Notes under the pieces: generated by a model | Databases searched by the model: none | The model's input: the letters and a program-made list of their open reading frames with translations, nothing else | Told to the model about the DNA's origin: nothing | Position numbers and translations under genes: made by a program | Part shown: one piece after another, positions 46,641-53,825 of the stretch | Numbering within the stretch: position 1 is the stretch's first letter | Layout of the letters: the number at the start of each line of letters is the position of its first letter | From: an uncultured Pseudomonadota bacterium | Lineage (GTDB): Bacteria > Pseudomonadota > Gammaproteobacteria > Burkholderiales > Burkholderiaceae | Assembly: GCA_946480245.1 (NCBI GenBank) | Contig: CAMLIZ010000002.1 | Location: 1-64,000, forward strand | DNA: 64,000 bases | Reading direction: 5' to 3'

Positions 46641-48347
46641 TCAACCTCCTGCAGCCACCGGCGGCGGGGGCACCACCAGCCGCGGCGTCAGCATGTAGAA
46701 CCGTTCCATGTTGGCCTGGGTCTTCTCGGTGTGGCGGAACAGGCCGCCGAGCACCGGCAGGTCGCCGAGCACCGGCACGCCGCTCACCGCGTTCACCGTC
46801 TCCTCGGAGGTGAAGCCGGCCAGCAGCAGGCTCACGCCATCCTGCATCAGGGCCTGCGTGTTCACCGTGCGGCGCAGGATCACCGGGATGTTGTCCACGC
46901 TCTGCGTGGCGCTCAGGCTGCCGTCCTCGATGGCGATGGTGAGCATCACGCTGCGCCCCTTGCCTTCGTCGACGATCAGCGGCGTCACACGCACCGCGGT
47001 GCCCGAGGTGATGCTGAACAGGCCCGCGTCCTGGAAGCCCTGCACACGCACGTGGATCTCCGACAGGTTCTCCAGCACGGCTTCGGTGTTGTCCAGCGTG
47101 AGCACTTTGGGGCGGGCCACGAAGTTGGCGCGGCCCTTCTGCGCCAGCGCGTTCACGCGCGCCAGCAGGAAGGTGCGCAGCTCGTGGCCGATGGCGGCGG
47201 TGAGCATCGAGCCGTTGGGCGTCAGCGGGTTGCCGTTGGCGTCGGTGCCGGCCACCTGCCCGGCCTCGGACGTGGCGCTGGACCAGGTGAGCGGCGGCCG
47301 GTCACCGCTGCCGATCTGCAGGTCGCCATGGCTGCCGTGCAGGCGCCAGTCGATGCCCAGGCTGTCCAGCGTGTCGGTGCTGATGTCCATGATCGTCAGC
47401 TCGATCTCGACCAGCCGCGGGCGCACGTCCATCTGCTCGATCAACCGCGCGTACTGCGCCATGTGGTCGGGCGTGTCGCGCACGATCACCGCATTGAGCC
47501 GGCTGTCGGCCTGAAAGCTCGGCAGGCCGCTGCCGCCGCCGGGCAGCGAGCCGCCGTCGAAGTCGGGGCCGGCCGCGTCGGTGGCGTATTGCACCTTCGG
47601 CGCGTTCACGGTCTCGCCGGTGCGCAGGCGCAGCTCGCGCTCGGGGCCCACACTGATCGGCATGGCGGCCGCCTGTCCGTTGGCGCCTGCCATGCTGCCG
47701 CGCTGGCGCGAGAAGAGAGCGCGCAAGGTGCTGGCCACACCGGGCACCGCCACGTCCTTGTTGGCGCGCTTGATGTGGAAGTCGGCGGCCCAGGCATAGC
47801 GCAGCGGGAAGATGCGGATCTCGCCGCCGTCGGCGCCTGCGCCGTTGCGCTCCACCGCCTTCACCGCCTGGCGCACCGAATCGACGTAGCGCTTGGGGCC
47901 GGACACGAACACCGTGTTGTCGCGCTCGCTCACCGCCAGCGGGTAGCGCGGGTCGGCGATCTTCAGGCGCGACAGCGTGTCGTTGATGCGCGCCGCATTG
48001 CCTGCGGTGATCGGCATCACCTCGCTGCGCGCGTCGCCGGCCGGCTCGATGTAGAGGAACGAGCCGTCGTAGTACCAGGTGAGGCCGTTGGCCTGGCAGA
48101 TGCCGTTGAGCAGCGCCTGCGCCGAGTTGCGGATGCTGAACTTGCCGCTCAGCACGCCGGTCACCTTGGGGTCGACCACCGCCGTGGTGCCTTGGCTGGC
48201 GGCCAGTTCGCGCAGGAAGTCGGCCACCGGCTTCTCGTTGGCCATCATCTGGAACGGGCGGTTGTGCCAGGGCAGCTGCGCCGCGCCTGCAGCGGCGCAG
48301 GCCAGCGCCAGCAGGGCGGCGAGTAGGAGGCGCGGCATCATCTTCAT
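46641..48347 (-). CDS. sctC: T3SS outer-membrane secretin SctC
   Basis: 568-aa secretin with a signal peptide (1-23). Order: N0 domain (MANEKPVADFLRELAASQGTTAVVDPKVTG), an N1-like domain, an N3 domain with a long Gly-rich insertion (about 225-275), and the secretin core (RPRLVEIELTIMDISTDTLDSLGIDW, AKGRANFVARPKVLTLDNTEAVLE-like region, VPVLGDLPVLGGLFRH and MLTPRLVVP). The VPVLGDLP-LG-LF motif is the family hallmark. It forms the outer-membrane channel; no pilotin gene is visible. Overlaps sctS by 4 bp. Confidence 0.95.
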   Translation of the reverse strand: MKMMPRLLLAALLALACAAAGAAQLPWHNRPFQMMANEKPVADFLRELAASQGTTAVVDPKVTGVLSGKFSIRNSAQALLNGICQANGLTWYYDGSFLYIEPAGDARSEVMPITAGNAARINDTLSRLKIADPRYPLAVSERDNTVFVSGPKRYVDSVRQAVKAVERNGAGADGGEIRIFPLRYAWAADFHIKRANKDVAVPGVASTLRALFSRQRGSMAGANGQAAAMPISVGPERELRLRTGETVNAPKVQYATDAAGPDFDGGSLPGGGSGLPSFQADSRLNAVIVRDTPDHMAQYARLIEQMDVRPRLVEIELTIMDISTDTLDSLGIDWRLHGSHGDLQIGSGDRPPLTWSSATSEAGQVAGTDANGNPLTPNGSMLTAAIGHELRTFLLARVNALAQKGRANFVARPKVLTLDNTEAVLENLSEIHVRVQGFQDAGLFSITSGTAVRVTPLIVDEGKGRSVMLTIAIEDGSLSATQSVDNIPVILRRTVNTQALMQDGVSLLLAGFTSEETVNAVSGVPVLGDLPVLGGLFRHTEKTQANMERFYMLTPRLVVPPPPVAAGG

Positions 48348-48610
48348 GACAAGGTGCTCACGGCGTAGAAGGCGCGCTCTGCAAAGCGCAGCACGTCACG
48401 CCCCAGCCAGCCGGAGGCCAGCACGATGGTGACCAGCACGGCGATCAGCCGCACCGACTGGCCGATGCTCTGGTCCTGGATCTGCGTCACGGCCTGCAGC
48501 ACCGAGACCAGCAGCGCGCTGAGGGTGGCCACGGCCACCACCGGCAGCACGGCCCACAGCACGATCAGCAAACCCTCGCGGGTGATGTCCAGCACGTTCT
48601 GTGGCGACAT
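48344..48610 (-). CDS. sctS: T3SS export apparatus protein SctS
   Basis: 88-aa protein with two hydrophobic helices (GLLIVLWAVLPVVAVATLSALLVSVLQAVTQIQDQSIG and a second helix near 60-75), the normal size and pattern of FliQ/YscS. The TQIQDQ motif is highly conserved and forms the periplasmic gate loop of the SctRST pore. It lies directly after sctV (3 bp) and its stop overlaps sctC. Confidence 0.95.
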   Translation of the reverse strand: MSPQNVLDITREGLLIVLWAVLPVVAVATLSALLVSVLQAVTQIQDQSIGQSVRLIAVLVTIVLASGWLGRDVLRFAERAFYAVSTLS

Positions 48611-48613
48611 GGC

Positions 48614-50560
48614 TCAGGCCGCTTTCGGGTTGGTGATCCAGCCGACGGGCTGCAAGGCGACGTCTTCGTCGATCTCCTGGTACGACAGCACCGGCAGGTG
48701 CGGCGCGACCGGATCGATCAGCGTCTTGACGTAGCGGCGCACGTCGGCCGAGGTGATGGCCACCACGCGCGCGGCACTCGGGTCGGCGGCACGCCGCACC
48801 TGCTCGCGGATCTCCTGCTTCACGGCCGGGCTGAGCAGCAGCATGTTGCCGCGCGGCGTGCGGTCGATCGCGTTCTGGATGCGCTCGAGCAGGCTGCTCT
48901 CGAACAGGATCGCCTGCAGCTCGCGGCGCGCGCCCACATGGCGGCTGGTGATGAAGCGGCCGAGGTCGATGCGCACCATCTCGGTCAGCGCGATGTTGTC
49001 CGTCTCGTGCGGCGTGCGCTGCACCAGGCTCTCGCAGATGGCGCTCAGGTTGCGCAGCGGAATGCCCTCCTGCAGCAGGCGCCGCAGCACGTCGGCCATG
49101 CGCTGCGCGGGCACCACGCGCGCGGTCTCGGCCGCCAGCTCGGGTGCCTCGCGCTGCAGCAGCCGCAGCAGCGCCTGCACTTCCTGCAGGCCGATCATCT
49201 GCGCCACGTGGCGGCGCACGGTCTGCTCCACGTGCGTGGCCAGCGCGCGCTCGGGCTGCTCGGCGGTCAGGTCCAGCACGCCTTGCGCCACCGGCACGTC
49301 CTGCACCAGCAGCTCGTACTGCTCGCCGGGCAATTGCGCGTCGTGCTGGATCTGCAGGCGCGGGAACACCGGGCCGAGCTCGGTCTCCACGGCCGCCTTC
49401 ACCTGCGCCAGCTCGCGCGCCAGCGCATGCCGGTCCACCCGGCCGCGCAGCTCGCCGGCCAGGCGCAGCGCCACCGGCGCGGCGATGGCCTGCTCGCCTT
49501 CGGCTTCGTCGTCCTTGTGCGAGATCCAGCCGGGCACGCGGCGCAGCTTGCCGAGCCGGCGCATCGTGAAGCCCAGCGCCAGGATCACCAGCGCGAGCAG
49601 CGCGAAGGCCCACTTGGGAAAGCCCGGCACGATCAGGAAGCTGGCCACGGCCAGGCCCGCGATGATCAGCGCGCGCGGATGCGCCAGCAGTTGGCGCGCG
49701 ATCTGCCCGGCCAGCTGCTGCTGCCCGTCGCGTGCGTCACCGGTGCTGACGCGCGTGATCACGATGCCCGCGGCCACCGACACCAGCAGCGACGGGATCT
49801 GCGACACCATGCCGTCGCCCACCGTGAGGATGGCGTAGCGCTGCAGCGCACCGCCCACGCTCATGTCGTGCATCAACGTGCCGATGGTGATGCCGGCCAG
49901 GATGTTGACCAGCGCGATGATGATGCTGGCGATCGCGTCGCCCTTGACGAACTTCATCGCGCCGTCCATCGCGCCGTGCAGCGTGCACTCCTGCTCCAGC
50001 AACTGGCGGCGCCGCTGCGCCTCGGCGGAGGAGAGCACGCCGGCGCGCACGTCGGCGTCGATGCTCATCTGCTTGCCCGGCATCGCGTCCAGCGCAAAGC
50101 GCGCCGCCACCTCGGCCACGCGCTCGGAGCCCTTGGCGATCACGATGAACTGCACGATCGCGATGATCAGGAACACCACGCCGCCCACGACGACGTTGTT
50201 GCCGACGATCAGCTTGCCGAAGGTGTCGATGATGTGGCCGGCCTGCGCATGCAGCAGGATCAGCTTGGTCGACGCGATGTTCAGCGCAAGCCGGAACAGC
50301 GTGGTGAACAGCAGCAGCGACGGAAACGTGGACAGGCTCAACGCCGAGGGCACGTACATCGCCACGATCAGCAGCACCAGGCTCGCGGCGAGGTTGGTGG
50401 CGATCAGCAGGTCGAGCAGCGGCGTGGGCAGCGGCAACACGAACAGCGCCACGATCGCCACCAGCAGCCCGGCCAGCACGAGGTCGTTCTGCCGCCCGGC
50501 CACATCGAAGAGGCTGCGCATGCGGCTGGTGGGGGTGAACGTGGGTGTCGTGGTGGCCAT
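48614..50560 (-). CDS. sctV: T3SS major export gate protein SctV
   Basis: 648-aa protein of the FlhA/YscV family. The N-terminal half has about eight helices with the FHIPEP-region signatures LSTFPSLLLFTTLFRLALNIASTKLIL, VIAKGSERVAEVAARFALDAMPGKQMSIDADVRAG and GVLSSAEAQRRRQLLEQECTLHGAMDGAMKFVKGDAIASI. The C-terminal cytoplasmic domain forms the nonameric ring that receives chaperone-substrate complexes. It is the first gene of the leftward operon; promoter-like elements lie 51-127 bp upstream. Confidence 0.96.
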   Translation of the reverse strand: MATTTPTFTPTSRMRSLFDVAGRQNDLVLAGLLVAIVALFVLPLPTPLLDLLIATNLAASLVLLIVAMYVPSALSLSTFPSLLLFTTLFRLALNIASTKLILLHAQAGHIIDTFGKLIVGNNVVVGGVVFLIIAIVQFIVIAKGSERVAEVAARFALDAMPGKQMSIDADVRAGVLSSAEAQRRRQLLEQECTLHGAMDGAMKFVKGDAIASIIIALVNILAGITIGTLMHDMSVGGALQRYAILTVGDGMVSQIPSLLVSVAAGIVITRVSTGDARDGQQQLAGQIARQLLAHPRALIIAGLAVASFLIVPGFPKWAFALLALVILALGFTMRRLGKLRRVPGWISHKDDEAEGEQAIAAPVALRLAGELRGRVDRHALARELAQVKAAVETELGPVFPRLQIQHDAQLPGEQYELLVQDVPVAQGVLDLTAEQPERALATHVEQTVRRHVAQMIGLQEVQALLRLLQREAPELAAETARVVPAQRMADVLRRLLQEGIPLRNLSAICESLVQRTPHETDNIALTEMVRIDLGRFITSRHVGARRELQAILFESSLLERIQNAIDRTPRGNMLLLSPAVKQEIREQVRRAADPSAARVVAITSADVRRYVKTLIDPVAPHLPVLSYQEIDEDVALQPVGWITNPKAA

Positions 50561-50610
50561 GGCCGTGATCTCGATGGCGAGACGGTGCGATGGACTCTAG
50601 GAGCGTGATG

Positions 50611-50639
50611 CAGATCACGACAACACCGAGTTCTCGTAG
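50611..50639 (-). promoter_or_regulatory. Promoter-like element of the sctV operon (shared with the LysM gene)
   Basis: On the minus strand this reads CTACGAGAACTCGGT, with GAGAAC followed after exactly 16 bp by CTGC, and the right end of the CTACGAGAACTCGGT block is 64 bp from the sctV ATG. The gene at 59525 has CTACGAGAACACGGA with the same 16-bp spacing to CTGT and 64 bp to its ATG. The spacing looks like an ECF-type -35/-10 pair, but an activator site is also possible. Confidence 0.6.
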
Positions 50640-50671
50640 AACGGGACTTGCGCCCGGTGTGGCGAGCGTGT

Positions 50672-50687
50672 TTACGAAATCACGTAG
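50672..50687. promoter_or_regulatory. Inverted repeat TTACG-N6-CGTAG between sctV and sctQ
   Basis: 16-bp near-perfect inverted repeat in the 178-bp divergent space between sctV and sctQ. The minus strand reads CTACGTGATTTCGTAA, close to CTACGGATTTTCGTAG at 59415-59430. Length and symmetry fit a dimeric regulator; the nearby LuxR-type genes are candidates. It is 32 bp upstream of the sctV promoter-like element and 51 bp before the sctQ start. Confidence 0.6.
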
Positions 50688-50738
50688 TTCCTCGCCCGCA
50701 TTGCATTGAGTACGCTGCCCCGCCAGCCCTTCAATGCC

Positions 50739-51800
50739 ATGCCCACGCTGCTTGCATCGCCCGCTCCCGCCGTCACCGACTTGTCGGAGGCGCCGGCACT
50801 GCCACGCGTGGCACCGGCGCTTGCACACGCCTTTTCGCGGCTGTACAGCGGCTGCGGCCCGGTGGCGCTGAGCCTGCGCGACATGCCATGCAAGTTGCGC
50901 TTTCGCGCGCTGCCTCAACGCGTGCGTCGGCTCGACGCCTATCGCTTCGGCATCGGTCCGCAGGCCGGCACGCTGGCACTGGACGCGCTGGCCGTCGCTC
51001 GCCTGCTGGATGAGCGCGATGTGGAGCGGCTGCCGCGCGAACTGCGCGCCGTGCTGTGGGCCGACGCGCTGCATTCGCTCACACAGGCGCTCGAGCGGGC
51101 ATTGCGGCTGCGCTTCGAATGGAGCCTGCCGGACGCTGCGCATGACGTCGCCGATGCGCAGCGCGCCGCAGGCTTCGAGCTGCAGATCGGCACGGACACG
51201 TATGAAGGCCTGCTGCAGTTCGACGATGCCGCGGCCTTCGACCTGCTGCTGCCTTTGCTGCCGCCGTCGCCGCCCCCGGCGCGGCACGCCTTGCGCGGGC
51301 TGCGCCTGCCGCTGCCTTTTTGTCTCGGGCAGACGCAGATCGCGTTGCGCGAGGTGGCCGGCGTGCGCCCCGGCGACCTGCTCAGCATCGAGCAGTGGCG
51401 GCGCGCCGGCACCGGCATCGAGGTGACGGCCGATTTCCAACGCGCAGGCCGGCGGCTGATCGGCCGCGCCGAAGGCGAGCGCATCACGCTGCAGGAAACC
51501 AAGGACCTGGCCATGAGCACCGACACCACCGCCACCCGCGACGACGCACACTCGCCGCTGCCTCTCGACCGGCTCGACGCGCTCGAGGTATCGCTTCGCT
51601 TCGAGGTGGGCGACCTCTCGCTGTCGCTCGGCGAGCTCAAGAGCCTGCAGCCGGGCCATGTGTTCGAGCTCGGGCAGCCGCTGAACCGCAGCCTGGTGCG
51701 CATCCTCGCGCACGGCAACGTGCTGGGCAAAGGCCACCTGGTGGCGGTGGGCGAGCGCCTGGGTGTGCGCGTCACCGAGTTCGCGCCGAGCGAGATCTGA
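50739..51800 (+). CDS. sctQ: T3SS cytoplasmic ring protein SctQ
   Basis: 353-aa protein. The N-terminal ~250 residues are variable; the C-terminal ~75 residues (PLDRLDALEVSLRFEVGDLSLSLGELKSLQPGHVFELGQPL onward) form the SpoA/SPOA domain shared with FliN. SctQ builds the sorting-platform pods under the export gate. I used the ATG at 50739; a TTG at 50706 is also open, and neither has a clear ribosome site. An internal ATG at 51513 with AAGGA upstream could yield the separate C-terminal SctQc product. It is divergent from the main operon and followed by sctR after 11 bp. Confidence 0.88.
   Translation: MPTLLASPAPAVTDLSEAPALPRVAPALAHAFSRLYSGCGPVALSLRDMPCKLRFRALPQRVRRLDAYRFGIGPQAGTLALDALAVARLLDERDVERLPRELRAVLWADALHSLTQALERALRLRFEWSLPDAAHDVADAQRAAGFELQIGTDTYEGLLQFDDAAAFDLLLPLLPPSPPPARHALRGLRLPLPFCLGQTQIALREVAGVRPGDLLSIEQWRRAGTGIEVTADFQRAGRRLIGRAEGERITLQETKDLAMSTDTTATRDDAHSPLPLDRLDALEVSLRFEVGDLSLSLGELKSLQPGHVFELGQPLNRSLVRILAHGNVLGKGHLVAVGERLGVRVTEFAPSEI
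51513..51800 (+). other. Possible internal translation product SctQc
   Basis: In-frame ATG (residue 259 of SctQ) preceded by AAGGA 9 nt upstream. Translation from here would give a 95-aa protein holding just the SpoA domain. Several SctQ homologues (for example YscQ and Spa33) are known to make such a short form, which assembles with the full protein. Confidence 0.45.
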
Positions 51801-51811
51801 AGGCCCGCGCG

Positions 51812-52471
51812 ATGGGTGCCAACCTGCCTGAGCCGCTGACGCTCGTCGCGCTGATCGCGGCGTTCGGGGTGGCGCCCTTCATCGCGCTGATGATGACCAG
51901 CTACACCAAGCTCGTCATCGTGTTCGGCCTGCTGCGCACGGCGCTGGGCCTGCAGCAGACGCCGCCGAACATGGTGCTCAACGGGCTGGCGATCATCCTG
52001 TCGATCTACATCATGGCGCCGGTGGGCATGGCGGTGGCCGACTCGCTGCACGGCCACCAGTTCGGCGCCAAGGGCGAGGGCCTGAGCGACGTGGCGGCGG
52101 TGCTGGATGCGGCGCGCGAGCCGATCAAGAGCTTCCTGCAGAAGCACACGCAGGAGCGCGACCGCCGCTTCTTCGTGAAATCGGCCGAGGCGGTGTGGCC
52201 GCGCGAGCGCGCCGCATCGCTCTCGCCCGACGACTTCATGGTGCTGGTGCCCAGCTTCACGCTCAGCGAGCTGACGCGCGCATTCCAGATCGGCTTCGTG
52301 ATCTATCTCGTGTTCGTGATCGTCGACCTGATCGTCGCCACCGTGCTGCTCGCGCTGGGCATGTCGATGATCGCGCCCACCACCATCTCGCTGCCGTTCA
52401 AGCTGCTGCTGTTCGTGATGCTCGACGGCTGGACGCGCCTGATCCACGGGCTGGTGCTGTCGTATCGATGA
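51812..52471 (+). CDS. sctR: T3SS export apparatus protein SctR
   Basis: 219-aa inner-membrane protein of the FliP/YscR family, main part of the export pore. Typical features: ALMMTSYTKLVIVFGLLRTALGLQQTPPNMVLNGLAIILSIYIMAPVG, a ~70-residue loop, then VLVPSFTLSELTRAFQIGFVIYLVFVIVDLIVATVLLALGMSMIAPTTISLPFKLLLFVMLDGW. It is separated from its partners sctS and sctT, which are in the opposite-strand operon; in most loci R, S and T are contiguous. Confidence 0.95.
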   Translation: MGANLPEPLTLVALIAAFGVAPFIALMMTSYTKLVIVFGLLRTALGLQQTPPNMVLNGLAIILSIYIMAPVGMAVADSLHGHQFGAKGEGLSDVAAVLDAAREPIKSFLQKHTQERDRRFFVKSAEAVWPRERAASLSPDDFMVLVPSFTLSELTRAFQIGFVIYLVFVIVDLIVATVLLALGMSMIAPTTISLPFKLLLFVMLDGWTRLIHGLVLSYR

Positions 52472-52500
52472 CGGGCCCGCCACAACAGGGAGAACCGGCA

Positions 52501-53313
52501 ATGACATCCACGCCAGGGGAGATCGTCTGGCTGACCGACGATGCGCTTCAGCCGCTGCCGCATGCGCGCAGCCTGGGCGCCGGCGGGCTGCTGGGCCAGC
52601 TGCTGCAGGCGCGCAGCGCGACGGAACGCCAGCGCCTGGTGCGCGCGGCGCTCGCCGCGATCGGCTTCGACTGGCTGGCCTACGGCAAGGTGCGCATGCA
52701 GGGCGGCGTGCCGGTGCCCACCAGCTTCTTTGCCACCTATGCCGAGCCGCACTGGACCGCGCAGTACTTTCAGAATCGCCTGTTCGAGCTCGACTTTCGC
52801 CACGCCGAGGCGCCCCCTTCGGGCCTGCCGCGCGCCTGGTCCGTCGACGAGCTGGCCTCGCGCAGCTGCGAGCACGAACCGCAGCAGCGCCAGTTCGCTC
52901 AGGCGCTGCGCGGCAGCGCGCTCAACAGCGGCGTGTTCATGAACCTGGCGTCGCCGGGCGGACGGCATGAGCGCACGGTGGTGTCGCTGTCGTCGTCGGC
53001 CTGCCAGCGCGCTTGGATCGCGCACAGCGTGCTCGGCCAGTCGGTGATGCTGGCGCTGGCGGTGCACGAGTTCCTCAGCCTGCATGTTCACGGCAGCGGC
53101 GACGCCGATCCGCTGGGCCAGGTGTCGCCGGTGCAGTGCGACATCCTGCGCGGGCTGGCCTTGGGCGAGAGCGACCGCGAGATCAGCCAGCGACTGCAGT
53201 TGTCGGCGCACACGGTGGACTACCACCTGCGCTGCCTGCGGCGCCGCTTTTCGGCGCGCAACCGCGCGCAACTGGTGTGCGCCGCGATGGAGGCGGCGGC
53301 CTCCGCACCGTGA
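52501..53313 (+). CDS. LuxR-family solo regulator downstream of sctR
   Basis: 270-aa regulator with an autoinducer-binding-type domain (about 40-185) and a C-terminal HTH (SPVQCDILRGLALGESDREISQRLQLSAHTVDYHLRCLRRRF). In the pocket, Trp and Tyr (HWTAQYF) and the later Trp (AWSVDEL) are kept, but the Asp-Pro pair reads Asp-Phe (ELDFRH), so ligand choice may differ from acyl-homoserine lactones. GGGAG precedes the ATG. It is probably in the sctQ-sctR operon (29-bp gap) and is a candidate regulator of the T3SS inverted repeats. No luxI is present. Confidence 0.87.
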   Translation: MTSTPGEIVWLTDDALQPLPHARSLGAGGLLGQLLQARSATERQRLVRAALAAIGFDWLAYGKVRMQGGVPVPTSFFATYAEPHWTAQYFQNRLFELDFRHAEAPPSGLPRAWSVDELASRSCEHEPQQRQFAQALRGSALNSGVFMNLASPGGRHERTVVSLSSSACQRAWIAHSVLGQSVMLALAVHEFLSLHVHGSGDADPLGQVSPVQCDILRGLALGESDREISQRLQLSAHTVDYHLRCLRRRFSARNRAQLVCAAMEAAASAP

Positions 53314-53825
53314 GGGTGGGGCTGGGGGCGCAACCGCTGCGGGCGTTGAGCGCAGGCGAGCAGCGCCGGCTGGTGCACGCCACGCTGGCGTCGCTCGGGT
53401 TCCAGTGGCTCGAATACGCGCAGGTGGCGGTGCAGCGAGGGCGCCTGGCCGCCACGCGCTTTGCCGACACCTGGGCACCAAGCGGCTGGGCGGCGGGCTA
53501 CCTGCAGGCCGGTCTCCTGCACCGTGATCCGCGGCTGCAGCGTGCGCGACCCGGTGGCATGCCGCTGGTGTGGGATCTGGCGGGCCTGCGCGCGGGGCCG
53601 CCCGCGTTGACGTCGCTGCAGCTCGGCGTGCTGAACACGCTGGACGATCTGAACCTGCGCAGCGGCGTGTTCGTGTGCATTCCCGCGCCGGGCAAGCTGC
53701 CGGCGCGCACGCTGGTCGGCCTGGGCAGCGGCGCGCCGTCTTGCGACTGGATCGACGACGCCGCGCGCGGGCAGGCGATGCTGCTGGCGCTGTGGCTGCA
53801 CGAAGGGCTTCAGCCGCAGCGTTGA
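53310..53825 (+). CDS. LuxR-type ligand-binding domain protein without HTH
   Basis: 171-aa protein with a GTG start that overlaps the stop of the preceding LuxR gene (GTGA). It aligns by eye with the ligand-binding half of its neighbour (LGFQWLEYAQVAVQRG against IGFDWLAYGKVRMQGG) and keeps the full pocket set: GWAAGY, the Asp-Pro in HRDPRL and the Trp in LVWDLAGL. It stops where the HTH would begin, without frameshift remnants downstream, since the next gene is convergent and overlaps by 16 bp. It could bind the signal, or pair with the full-length LuxR and inhibit it. Confidence 0.72.
   Translation: MRVGLGAQPLRALSAGEQRRLVHATLASLGFQWLEYAQVAVQRGRLAATRFADTWAPSGWAAGYLQAGLLHRDPRLQRARPGGMPLVWDLAGLRAGPPALTSLQLGVLNTLDDLNLRSGVFVCIPAPGKLPARTLVGLGSGAPSCDWIDDAARGQAMLLALWLHEGLQPQR

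Noticed and set aside
50739..51800. TTG start of sctQ at 50706
   Set aside because: It has no ribosome site and would add 11 residues without conservation; the ATG at 50739 is preferred, although its ribosome site is weak too.
53310..53825. Frameshifted LuxR pseudogene
   Set aside because: The frame is clean, starts by coupled translation and keeps the ligand-pocket residues; no HTH-coding remnant follows in any frame before the convergent kinase gene.
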